NCBI GenBank assembly: GCA_018857735.1
Contig: JABMCL010000672.1
Span: 196,001 to 260,000 of the forward strand
Length of the DNA: 64,000 bases
Source of the DNA: Alviniconcha marisindica
Lineage: Eukaryota > Mollusca > Gastropoda > Provannidae
Direction of reading: 5' to 3'
Shown here piece after piece: positions 44,576 through 53,445 of this stretch. A program made the translations under genes and the position numbers. The notes below the pieces were generated by a model. The model saw nothing but the letters and a program-made list of their open reading frames with translations, searched no databases and was not told the origin of the DNA. The stretch's first letter is position 1, and the number at the start of each line of letters is the position of its first letter.

Positions 44576-45848
44576 TGCGTGCGTGCGTGCATGTGTGTGT
44601 GTGTGTAGGGGGGGGGGGGGGGTATGTGTAAGTAGTCTTTTGGGGGGGTCTTCAGTTAAAGCTTTTATGGGCCATTTTGAAGGGGGGGGGGGGGGGGGAT
44701 TGGAGGGGTATTTTTTTCACTCTTGCGTCGTGTTGTGTGTACCGTATTGTGCATTGTGTGTACGAACTGCTCTTTTGAAACTGCACGACGCTTATAAACA
44801 CATAAACTGTTTTATGCTTTAGGAATTTTGTTCCTTGACTTATTTTGAGTTAACAAGCCGTGCAGCTTAACTACCAGTAAGAAATAACGAGCAGATGTTT
44901 ATCCGGCGGAGTTTAGCCGACTCTGCCCATGGCAGAACGAAGCAGTGACGAACGAAACGATTCCTTTTGCAGCGCTGAAAGACCAATACACACACACGTT
45001 GAAACAGAAATTAAAAGGATGGCAACATGTTGAAACAGAAAAAAAACATGGCAACAACGTTAACCGGACCCCCCCCCCCCCCCCCCCCATAAGACGGAAT
45101 ATACCTATATCTGTAATACCTGCAGTAGCCAGGCATTTTAGCCCAGACGAGAGCGCCAGGCAACAGCTGGGATTTTAAATACTTGAGTCCACTTCGTAGA
45201 GCCAGCTTGTCATAGAAGTGCACGTCCTCCTCCGGCACGTCACAGCTGCTGAAGGCGGTGTCGCTGTTCTGGAGGCAAAACCACTTGTCCCGCTCTCGCA
45301 AGTTCGCCACCTCCTCTCGGCGTATTCTTCTCCATTTCCGGCAATGCGGACTGTCACACTGAATCCACGCAATTGACTCCAGCTGCCAGCAAGAAGGAAT
45401 AAGAGAAGCCAGTAGGCCTATATAAAACGGTAGATACCTATATCTTTAATACCCGCAGTAACTATGCAGTTTAGCCCAAACAAGACCGCCAGGCCACCAG
45501 GCAGGCTACATAAAAGCTAAGCTAAGCGGGTGCATAATATGGTTTGGGTTATGGCGTAAAAAACACACAAAAACAAAAACAGGTTTCGTGTATTATGTTT
45601 GAATGATATCTTCACAAACAGTTACATGAGTCCTCTTGTGTCATCCCGTTGACACTGTTTCTGTTATGATAGCTACTTAGACTGACGAATTAATGGACTG
45701 GTGATACAAACCTATGACTAATTTTACTGAAGATCTCCAGAGTGACTGGGATGGAGGGAGGGAGAAAGAGCCTGGGAGAGAGAGAAAGACCGAGGGAGGA
45801 GAGAGGAAGGGAGAAAGCGAGAGAGAGGGGGTGGGAGGTGAGAGAGGG

Positions 45849-45932
<84 letters not shown>

Positions 45933-46337
45933 GTTACTGGATTTTAACGTCCTATTAAATCACACAAGGGTACCGCGGGATGAGAGAAAAAACAAGAAAA
46001 AAGCCTGAATCAATTCAATCATCGCCAAAGTCACCAACGTTTCACTGTAAAGACTGCGTAACTCTTTGACAGAAAAAGACGTCGGAACATCACCATTAAG
46101 GTACCAGTAAACTAAATAAGGAATAGCCTGCTGAAAACTATGGATTTTAGTTTAAAGTACCCAGTTGATTTTATATCGAATTTAGAAAACGAGTTTCACG
46201 AGTGACGACCTGGGGGTCAGATTACAAGACACCGCCAAGTGTCATAAGAAACTTGAGAAAGAAAGAAAGAAAGAAAGAAGAAGAAAAAAAAGAAAAAAAA
46301 AGCCGTTCGCATATTCGCCGATTAAATTAGACTGATC

Positions 46338-46410
<73 letters not shown>

Positions 46411-46520
46411 TGTGTGTGTTGTGTGTGTGTGTGGTGTGTGTGTGTTGTGTGTGTGTGTGTGTGTGTTGTGTGTGTGTGTGTTGTGTGTGTGGTGTGTTGT
46501 GTGTGTGTGTGTGTGTGTGT

Positions 46521-46551
<31 letters not shown>

Positions 46552-46565
46552 TGTGTGTGTGTGTG

Positions 46566-46604
<39 letters not shown>

Positions 46605-46617
46605 GTGTGTGTGTGTG

Positions 46618-46688
<71 letters not shown>

Positions 46689-46689
46689 T

Positions 46690-46732
<43 letters not shown>

Positions 46733-48062
46733 TAGAGGGGTATTCTCTGCTTCCGAGCAGACTCACTGTGCTCATCCGAGTTGCATACGACTATCGGAAC
46801 GAGCAGCTGTAGCCTTACACAGTGCGTTTCTAAAACTGGCCCACTGTTTGGTTGTTTACATAACTAGTGCCATGTTAAGCTGTTGCCATATGGACGCACG
46901 TTCTATGCCGGTACACCATACAACCATGTACCAATTCCAGTGTTGTTTAAAGCCACATAACTAGGGTGCATGTATGTTTAGCTGTAACCTGCTACCTGCA
47001 CTTTGGGCAGAATGACCGGGATCGTTTACGTGTTACAGCGGTAACACGGGGACGGAACGGATACCGAAGTAGGAATCAGCGCAGAAAGTTGACACAGGAG
47101 AGTCCGCCGCTCTACCACGGTCTCCGCCCTTTCGCGACATCTGTGAACTTTAGCTTCTGTCAGCGCGGTGAGCACTCTGCACGCATTTTGGGTCACTGTG
47201 TCGTTCTTTTGTTTTTTGTTTTGTTTTCGTTTGGGGGTCAATTCGTTGTGTAATATACCAACTGGACAGGATAGTGCTGAATCTTCGTTGATTTTAAGTT
47301 TTTATTTTGATCTGTTCCACCCGTTCGACAAATCACGTTTTTAGAAGGCTATAATTATGTAGTTCTTTTAAATGACGGGGTGCTGAAAAGTAGAACTGTA
47401 ACAATACAAAAAACAAGCAAGAGTCACCTTTTCCTTGACCTCACGCCACGAGTTAGCATCAAACGGTAGATTTAGATCGAGTGTCGAGTCAATCGTTTTC
47501 TGCGACGGCGGTGGCGAAGCAAGGGCGGTTTTTACAGTTGTCACACCGTGAGTGTCCTGTTATTTTTTACGTGAAAAAAATCACAACGTGCATGAAAAAA
47601 GAAGAAGAAAAGGTATGGTAGTGATGTCATTTTTTACGTGAAAAAAATTACAACGTGCATGAAAAAAGAAGAAGAAAAGGTATGGTAGTGATGTCATTTG
47701 AGAGTGCCTGTTGCCTGCATTCTCAAAATGGAACTAACGACACACTGCAAGGACAGCGATCACATCATTTCAATTAAAAAGAAAAACCCAAACACAATAT
47801 GTCAGTGGACTTAAAAACAACAACAACAAAACGGAATTAGATCTACCTCTGCCTAACAAGATACGTGACGTGTTGTTCTGACTGAAACATGAACTATTCA
47901 ACCACTTGCATTACGTCTACTGCTACAGCTGTTTCGTAAATGTATACAGAAGCATTATCGGTATTCTGTTTATTTTTGCTGGAGGGTTACCTCTGTGCTT
48001 ATCCTTGAGCTTCGTTTGCGTGTTCTCATCCTTTCTTCCGGTAACATCTTTGTTCTTCGTCT
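36070..48062 (-). CDS. ZCWPW1/2-like chromatin reader with CW, PWWP and ARID domains (start not found)
   Basis: Twelve exons read from high to low coordinate: 48062-47991, 47556-47428, 45382-45120, 44324-44135, 42688-42466, 41995-41811, 40731-40576, 39291-39188, 38622-38426, 38059-37973, 36909-36805, 36380-36070. All eleven junctions agree in phase, giving about 673 codons and a stop at 36072-36070. Order: short basic N-terminal part; CW zinc finger with four Cys and the Trp pairs (WIQCD, CRKWRR, KWFC); PWWP domain starting [14 protein letters not shown] helical tail; Ser/Thr linker; ARID domain; basic and acidic C-terminal tail. In ZCWPW1 the CW finger reads H3K4 methylation and PWWP reads H3K36 methylation; ARID domains usually bind DNA. 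A nuclear chromatin-reading role is inferred. The first coding exon is not identified. Confidence 0.82.
36390..36480 (-). repeat. Decoy acceptors before the last exon of the CW-PWWP-ARID gene
   Basis: On the - strand a 21-22 base unit (gtgccacatttcattgtttcag) recurs about four times. Several copies end in ttcag|tgcc, like the true tcag|tgcagg. Confidence 0.75.
36805..36909 (-). CDS. CW-PWWP-ARID gene, exon 11
   Basis: Encodes [20 protein letters not shown], then [15 protein letters not shown]. It is acidic with no recognised domain. Acceptor cctttgcag, donor gtcagc; phase 1 on both sides. Confidence 0.78.
37425..37665. repeat. 40-bp repeat, about 6 copies
   Basis: Unit core gagtttcagtacaacacagt tatagaaagtt. 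A single copy also stands at 36975-37005. It lies in an intron of the CW-PWWP-ARID gene. Confidence 0.85.
37770..37868. repeat. Duplicated 50-bp segment
   Basis: Two copies with core cttgaacccattaaaatggg, just downstream of exon 10 in transcription order. Confidence 0.85.
37973..38059 (-). CDS. CW-PWWP-ARID gene, exon 10
   Basis: Encodes [20 protein letters not shown] and then QALEENGRL, an acidic and probably helical stretch. Acceptor ggttttcag, donor gtatct; phase 1 on both sides. Confidence 0.78.
38120..38250. repeat. (CA)n microsatellite
   Basis: About 80 bases of pure CA, then interrupted repeats, next to exon 10. Confidence 0.95.
38426..38622 (-). CDS. CW-PWWP-ARID gene, exon 9: end of ARID and basic tail
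   Basis: Encodes [20 protein letters not shown], completing ARID (the Y...YL.PYE motif). A Lys/Arg/Gly-rich tail follows, with [19 protein letters not shown]. Acceptor cgtttcag, donor gtatgt. The tail could be a nuclear-localisation or DNA-contact region. Confidence 0.87.
38630..39185 (-). other. Intron between exons 8 and 9 of the CW-PWWP-ARID gene
   Basis: No array or element recognised here, in contrast to the neighbouring introns. Confidence 0.5.
39188..39291 (-). CDS. CW-PWWP-ARID gene, exon 8: second half of ARID domain
   Basis: Encodes [18 protein letters not shown], then [13 protein letters not shown]. This is the W..V......s.....k..Y pattern of ARID helices 5-7. Acceptor tgtcacag, donor gttctt. 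It ends with two bases of an Arg codon. Confidence 0.88.
39360..40575 (-). repeat. 39-bp array starting at the donor of ARID exon 7
   Basis: On the - strand the unit is gtactcgtctccgccttaga and then cctgatggggatagaccag. The true donor (gtactcgtctccgcc) opens the first unit, and each unit re-creates cag|gtactc. About 11 units keep the + frame of exon 7 open to a stop at 40282; older units reach about 39360. Confidence 0.92.
40576..40731 (-). CDS. CW-PWWP-ARID gene, exon 7: first half of ARID domain
   Basis: Encodes [20 protein letters not shown], then [20 protein letters not shown] and VHERGGFTQ. These match the first helices of ARID, including the L.HLF..V...GG.T.V core. Acceptor ccgttcag, donor gtactc; phase 0 on both sides. 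The donor begins a 39-bp array that keeps the frame open. Confidence 0.9.
41128..41230 (-). pseudogene. Diverged copy of exon 6 end of the CW-PWWP-ARID gene
   Basis: On the - strand it reads EERRLLNTE followed by the donor-like gtctggctcatcc. Exon 6 ends EERLMLDIE|gtctgggtcatcc. It lies in the intron between exons 6 and 7. Confidence 0.65.
41340..41400. repeat. (TA)n microsatellite
   Basis: About 60 bases of TA with one break, between the two copies of exon 6 end. Confidence 0.95.
41405..41520 (-). pseudogene. Second diverged copy of exon 6 end
   Basis: On the - strand it reads [11 protein letters not shown] followed by gtctgggtcatcc, with the same donor-like site. It lies between the true exon 6 and the copy at 41128. 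Confidence 0.65.
41811..41995 (-). CDS. CW-PWWP-ARID gene, exon 6: Ser/Thr/Pro linker
   Basis: Encodes [20 protein letters not shown], a low-complexity linker, then [14 protein letters not shown]. It ends in phase 0 at the donor gtctgg. Two diverged copies of its last bases plus donor lie further into the intron (near 41500-41405 and 41210-41130). Confidence 0.78.
42466..42688 (-). CDS. CW-PWWP-ARID gene, exon 5: PWWP helical tail
   Basis: Encodes [19 protein letters not shown], then [20 protein letters not shown] and [10 protein letters not shown], ending KRRKRGA. A basic stretch precedes a segment resembling the helices that close a PWWP domain ([12 protein letters not shown]). Acceptor tggttacag, donor gtcagt; phase 0 in, phase 1 out. 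Confidence 0.8.
42790..43110. repeat. 83-bp minisatellite, about 4 copies
   Basis: Unit core ggtgattgggttgcgtgagg and agatagcacagc, in the intron between exons 4 and 5 of the CW-PWWP-ARID gene. Confidence 0.9.
43630..43702. repeat. (CT)n microsatellite
   Basis: About 70 bases of CT; a purine strand on the other side could form triplex DNA. Confidence 0.95.
43868..44082. repeat. Poly-C, (CA)n and CACG tracts
   Basis: C-runs at 43868-43902, then CA and ACGC repeats up to 44082, 53 bases before the end of PWWP exon 4. Confidence 0.93.
44135..44324 (-). CDS. CW-PWWP-ARID gene, exon 4: PWWP domain
   Basis: Encodes [18 protein letters not shown], then [20 protein letters not shown] and ARDVKAFT. 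Joined to exon 3 the signature reads GY-C-S-W-P, so the usual P-W-W-P has become C-S-W-P. The aromatic-cage strand (HYHVEFLG) is intact. The donor is gtaact. Confidence 0.88.
44366..44715. repeat. (TA)n, (GT)n and poly-G tracts
   Basis: TA run 44366-44402, GT run 44524-44574, G runs at 44608-44622 and 44681-44698. Confidence 0.92.
45120..45382 (-). CDS. CW-PWWP-ARID gene, exon 3: CW zinc finger and start of PWWP
   Basis: Encodes [20 protein letters not shown], then [10 protein letters not shown] and [11 protein letters not shown]. The four Cys and three Trp of a CW zinc finger are all present. After a short linker it reads [15 protein letters not shown], the first PWWP strands. It ends with two bases of a Ser codon before gtatta. 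Confidence 0.9.
45845..45930. repeat. (GA)n microsatellite
   Basis: About 80 bases of GA, preceded by a 100-base purine-rich stretch. Confidence 0.94.
46338..46733. repeat. Long (GT)n tract, about 395 bases
   Basis: GT repeats with scattered TT/GG slips, longest pure run about 65 bases. It lies in the intron between exons 2 and 3 of the CW-PWWP-ARID gene. Confidence 0.96.
46960..47150 (-). mobile_element. Second copy of the SINE-like family
   Basis: Shares with 35225-35330 the blocks agctgtaacctgc, gcactttgggcagaatg, ggtaacacgg and aatcagcgcagaaagttgac, with scattered differences. On the - strand a tRNA-like tggtagagcggcggactc stands at its head. Confidence 0.5.
47428..47556 (-). CDS. CW-PWWP-ARID gene, exon 2
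   Basis: Encodes [19 protein letters not shown], then [19 protein letters not shown], which leads directly into the CW finger. Acceptor taacag has only a weak pyrimidine tract; a second, better one ends at tcgcag inside the exon and is also in phase 0. Donor gtgact. Confidence 0.65.
47565..47700. repeat. Duplicated 68-bp segment beside the exon 2 acceptor
   Basis: Two nearly identical copies with core ttttttacgtgaaaaaaat and catgaaaaaagaagaagaaa. The first copy ends 10 bases from the acceptor of exon 2. Confidence 0.9.
47991..48062 (-). CDS. CW-PWWP-ARID gene, exon 1 (visible, tentative)
   Basis: A 72-base open segment between ctag and gtaacc. It is phase 0 on both sides and compatible with the next exon. 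It reads [20 protein letters not shown] and then ISTE, a basic stretch of the kind often seen near the N-terminus of chromatin proteins. It holds ATG codons, one of which could be the start. Support comes only from splice signals and phase. Confidence 0.45.
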
Positions 48063-49690
48063 CTAGCTTTAGGCAAGTAGGCTAGGTCTGAGAGATGCAG
48101 ACGACAAATGTTTCTCGTGCATTCTCGTTCTACTGACCCCCCCCCGTAGCTGACCCTTGACCTTCGAAGATACATGGCTGTAAAGTGTAAGCAGTCACTG
48201 ATTTCAAAAGGAGCTCAGGAGCTGTGTGAAATCCAGGTGGCCGCCCTGGGTTCCCGGTCCCAAAGAAGCCTGATGGTTTCTGTGGCAACGCTAAAACGAA
48301 ACTGAATCAACACACAAGAGAGTTAATTAGCGCCCGAAATACGTAACACAAGTACTAATATGACCCGAGTCGCCTAAGGTAACTCTCACTGGCATGCATG
48401 TAAATGTTACACAATTACAAGGTACATAAACTCCACCAGAGGTACATCCTCTACTGTTTCTGATTTGAAACGAAACTGTCTCTGCTCAGCTCAGTCTGGG
48501 TAAGATTAGAGGCTACAAAACAGACTAGGCCTACTCTGCCCATTGCAATTTTTCTCAACAGTAAAGATAATCTTTGTTAGCAGTATTTAATGGCATCTTC
48601 TGCATGTCAAGTAAAAACTTCCAGATCTGACTGGTGATGCTGTTAGATAGAATTGCTTTTTTCTAAAGGCAGTAAAATGTTTTGAACTCTGAAAAAAGGA
48701 TTTTCTAATGCATCTGGCGACCTCTATTCTTGGCAATGGCTACTTATAGCTGTATGATAGTCTGATCGACGTTCTCCGTGCTTATCTAGCTGGCAGTGGT
48801 ATTCTGTTTTAGTGATCAATAATATTCATCATCTGGTATTCTTCTCTGTTCTTGAGACCATCCTGGTATTTATCAGTTACATTTGGCGATCTCTTTTCTT
48901 GACAATGTCTAATTATTTCTTATTTTTACAACCGGCAATCTTCTTTGTTCTTGGCAGCACTTTCTGTATTTCTTATCGTTATATTTGGCACTCTTCGCAG
49001 TGTTGATAATTTCTTGTTTTGGGTGATGTTTTGTGTTCTTGGCAATGGCTGTTTCTTGTCTAGTGCTTACTAACTGAGTTCTTGACAATGGCTGATTATC
49101 TCATAGATACACAAGCCTGGTACTCTTTTCTATAATGTTAGCTACTGATGATAAAACACTAGCACATGAAACAAAATATTTCTTAAACTGACTGCTTTCA
49201 AATGTCCGTGAATAGATGTACCTCTGGTGTTCATGTACCTTGTATTTACTCGTATGCCAAGTGTGAGTTAAGTACTATGACTCAGGTTCTTCTTGTTGTA
49301 TCTGTGACATCTTTAGAGCACTAATAATTAACTCCGTTGTTTGTTGATCTTTACAGCACTAATAATTAACTCCCTTGTTTGTTGATCTTTACAGCACTAA
49401 TAATTAACTCCCTTGTTTGTTGATCTTTACAGCACTAATAATGAACTCCTTTGTTGAGTCTGTGATTAGAGCTTAATTGCGATTCATAAGATAAAACAGT
49501 TGTGAAGTAATACTTTTTGTCAATGAGGTTGTGGAATAACTCCTGTATATGCCTACAAAATGCGAACGTTAGAATAAAATTGTAGAAGCCAAGACTTACA
49601 AAGACTGATTTTTTTATTTGATTTTTTTACATCTGTCTCTCTCTGCCTCCTCCCCCTCATCTCTCTTTCACTCTGAGAAAATAATGTGTG
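48063..49690. other. Intergenic stretch, likely promoter side of the CW-PWWP-ARID gene
   Basis: No gene recognised. It contains a dispersed repeat copy (48213-48290), diverged short repeats around ttcttggcaatggct (48730-49060) and a 38-bp repeat in about four copies (49317-49455) with core actaataattaactccc. Missing first exons of the neighbouring - strand gene may lie here. Confidence 0.4.
48213..48290. repeat. Dispersed repeat, copy 2
   Basis: The partner of 297-375, in the same orientation. No coding sequence or terminal structure was recognised. Confidence 0.5.
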
Positions 49691-49711
49691 GCTGTGTGTT
49701 TTTACAAAGTT

Positions 49712-49717
49712 TTTATT
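49712..49717 (-). promoter_or_regulatory. Candidate poly(A) signal for WBP1/VOPP1-like gene
   Basis: TTTATT on + reads AATAAA on -. It lies in AT-rich sequence about 6.4 kb past the stop. Nearer hexamers also exist (for example in 55540-55560), so the 3' UTR length is uncertain. Confidence 0.3.
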
Positions 49718-49942
49718 TCATTAATAAAATGATTTACAAAATCACAATACATACATGTATACACAAACCACATGGTAATATGGTAATTTGGGAGTTTGAA
49801 ATATAGATCACAACATGGCTTTCACAAAGGGATGTACATACATTTATTTTTAAGGGGGTACAGATCGCAAAAATAAATGTTTGCAAACACAAAATGCCTC
49901 GTTATATAATGTTAAGCATGTACAAAGTAACCCCAAAAGAGT

Positions 49943-50250
49943 ATCGGTTTTCTGTTTTACACTACAACCAGGGGTCAGACCTTACAGTCAGTATCGGTTT
50001 TCTGTTTTACACTACAACCAGGGATCAGACCTTACAGTCAGTATCGGTTTTCTGTTTTACACTACAACCAGGGATCAGACCTTACAGTCAGTATCGGTTT
50101 TCTGTTTTACACTACAACCAGGGATCAGACCTTACAGTCAGTATCGGTTTTCTGTTTTACACTACAACCAGGGATCAGACCTTACAGTCAGTATCGGTTT
50201 TCTGTTTTACACTACAACCACTGAACCAGGGATCAGACCTTACAGTCTCA
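49943..50250. repeat. 50-bp minisatellite, 6 copies
   Basis: Unit core cagtatcggttttctgtttt acactacaaccagggatc, almost identical between copies, so recently amplified. Confidence 0.94.
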
Positions 50251-50884
50251 AACAAAGTATACATAAATGCTTAGAAAAGCAAAAGCGTGCAAACAGAAAA
50301 GACAGTATCAATACATGTAGCATTATTAAAGTTATGCCTCATTTGGATACTTCTAGTATTTTCTTGAATTATAAAGGGAGTCGAGCAAACTTTTGGCATT
50401 TTATCACTAGGTTGTAGGAACCCATTATAGGAAATTTCTCACATGTGTGAAACAAAACAGCCAATGACAGTCAAACTTGAGCACAGCTGAACTGAGAGGT
50501 GCTCAAGCGGACAGCATTCTGTGTGAAACCTGTGCCCAGATAAGGAAATGCTCAGCTGTTCACTTACACTGAACATTTCTGTACTCCAGCACTGTCAACA
50601 AAGTAGTAGTTGTGGTGGACAGGGCCCTATGGTATGAAGTACGAAAATGAAGGGAGAGAAAGAGCAGGAGGTGATTTATTACCTGAGGCAACTTTATTAC
50701 TTCAGAGTTCATCTGTTGCTGATGAGGTAGGCCAAGTGGAACAGGTCCAAACCCCAGGAAGTGAGAAAGAAAGGAACTTGAGTGTAACTAGCGAGGTCAC
50801 CACCACAATCACTGCTGCAGTAAGGCAGGCTGCGACACAGGAGCCACTTTGTGATTTCAGTTATGGCAAAGGGCAAAGTCGCTG

Positions 50885-51000
50885 AGAAGATAAGTGTCCA
50901 CAAACCCCACTTTCCGAGGAGAAAGTGATTCAAAACTGTGACAATGGGCTCCTAAGCTTACAACCCTGATCCCTATCCACTGGGTCAGCTTCACTCACAT
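50885..51000 (-). mobile_element. Related SINE copy, diverged
   Basis: On the - strand it reads gtgaagctgacccagtggat at the head and ggggtttgtggacactta in the body, matching the order of parts at 55262-55408. No intact promoter boxes were recognised. Confidence 0.45.
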
Positions 51001-53022
51001 GAGCAGCAGCCGAGGTAAGGCCCCCCCCCCCACCTCCTCCCCATAAAAAAGACATCAAAAGAAAAGAAAGAACTAGGGGTAAAGCAAGCCAAAATCAATT
51101 ATTTTTATATGCAGTAATGGATGATTTTAGTTTTACACTCAACACAGTTAACAAACATGCCATTTATTTTCAACACATAAGACTCATGACTCCATTACTG
51201 TGGGGGAGGGGGGAGGGGGAACAAATCAAATGAACTTGTAATATTCAACACTGGACACAAGATCAAAGAGGAAGACCAAAGGTGCACGACGACAACACTA
51301 GATAGAAACAGTGTGTGTCTGTGCGTGTCTGGGTGCACGTGCACCTGCACAAAGGTCTGGTAAAACAGGGCGGGACGGTGGCACACTGACTGAAGTACTG
51401 ACTGATTAGTCCAAGCCCTGTGCCAGGCAAGACGCCTCTGATTTTTGACATTCCACAGCAAAGGACTTCACACACTAAAAGTAATGCCAACAAGCAATCT
51501 GATACCCAGCACAGCCACTAAGAATGTTGTGGGATACGAGGACCCAACTGCAGTTCCTTAAACAAACTGAACCGATGTACTGCATGCAAACAATAATCCT
51601 TGCATTCTGTAATGTCTTGAACAAATTGCAAAGAAGGACCCCCCCCCCACCCTTCCACCACAACCCCTTGCAGACAAAGCTGCTGAAACCGTCACATTTA
51701 CCTTTCCGCTTACCAGTAAATCACTGCAGAAGGAATAAATATGAGAAGAGTTTGGGGAAGGGATGCTTAGATCAGTAGGTTCAGCGCTCGCTGCAGTCAG
51801 ATTCCAAAGTACAAGCATTCTGACTTACTTACCTGTTCGCTGTAGTCTCAACATGAGAAACTGTCACCACAAGGAGAGATCTTATAAAACACAAACGAGT
51901 CGAGCACCAGACAAAATACAAGACGCTGTCGCTGGATCTCCTGAAGGGCAGTAAACTCTGTGGTTTACAGTGGAGATCACTGTTTCCACTGGCCAGAGGG
52001 ATTTTATGACTGTAACCAACAATCTCCAAATTCTGCCATAAATGCTTCCACACCAAGGCCATAATTTATTATGAATCAGGGAGACATGGAACAGAGACAT
52101 GCAGAGAGACTGTCGCATCAGACAGAGACAGAGACTTAGGATTAACTTCAGCAAAATCTTGCTTACAAGTACCAAATGGTATTCTGCTTAACACCAAATT
52201 CCAGATTGCTGACATTCCACAGTCACTCACTAAATGAAAAAAACAAAAACACCCACAAACATTAAAACCCCAAATCCAACCAACCAACCACCAAGAACAA
52301 CAAAACATACATACCACACAATCACAGCCAGTGCTCAGCTGACACAGTCAAGACTAGAAAATGTAACTTTCACTATTTTCCACTCTCCAGTAACTAGCAT
52401 TCTATCAAAATGGGTAAAGGTCAATCAAACTGCACGACTGCGTAAAGCTAAATCAACGTTACGGTCATACAGGGCTTCTGAGCTCTCGCTTGGACTGCAT
52501 CCAGGAAAACGCCAATCAGCAATGTCAACTTCTTTGTGCAAAACCCACAAATGCATCAGCTATCTCTGTTTGCTAAACTAAAGAATCCAGATTCATCAAA
52601 AGCATTTTGTGCATGATTTCATCTATGAACACAACAAACACACAAAACCTAAGCTAAATCAAATGAAAACATCAAGAAAATGCAACTTTCATTTAAAGCT
52701 TTTTGAAAATGCTGTGACATTTACAGCAGGTTAAAGTTGTTAAAACTGGTGTGGAAGTGTGCAGCTAAATGGACTTATCATCATATACAATTTCAAAGAT
52801 CTCTCTTGAACAGTCTGCCAGAAAAGGCAAACATTCCAGTTTTTGTCAAAGCTATACACACTCCCAAAACACATAGGTCAAAAAACACAATGAGGAATCC
52901 TGATCCATGCTACTGCTCACACGAATGCTATGCACTTACATGGGGGGGGGGGGGGGGGGATATGACTACAAAATGATGCAACAGATTTTTTTAAATCACA
53001 CACATGACCCTGCCTGCCCCCA

Positions 53023-53023
<1 letters not shown>

Positions 53024-53078
<55 letters not shown>
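53024..53078. repeat. (CA)n microsatellite
   Basis: About 54 bases of CA; a second CA run at 53402-53444 and a G run at 53291-53309 lie close by. Confidence 0.94.
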
Positions 53079-53393
53079 CAACACCACTTAGAATTAGATT
53101 CATGCATGCACTCACTCACGTAAAGTGTGCAACCAAATATCTGACTTATGTATTTGTAACTAATTCAAGTATACTACAGGGGTTCTGTTGCTTGCGGAGG
53201 TAAACTTTCAGGAGAGTTGAAGTGGGTGAGGCAGAGAATGTCAGACACTGTGAGAGAGCTTCCTTCCTTACAACAACAAAAAAAAGGGGTTGGGGGGGGG
53301 GGGGGGGGATCTTGTACTAGAGTGCTTGGTTTTGAACGTTCATGGTCAGGGAACCATCATCAATCATCTCTCTTAAATACATACCAGAGTCAG

Positions 53394-53445
<52 letters not shown>

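Noticed and set aside
46242..46964. Open frames of 130-208 codons made of Cys-Val or His-Thr
   Set aside because: Translations of a (GT)n tract. Pure dinucleotide repeats have no stops, so length is meaningless.
50610..50885. 91-codon + strand frame with ordinary composition
   Set aside because: No domain, no splice partner, and it overlaps a SINE-like copy at its end. It lies in the probable 3' UTR of the - strand gene.
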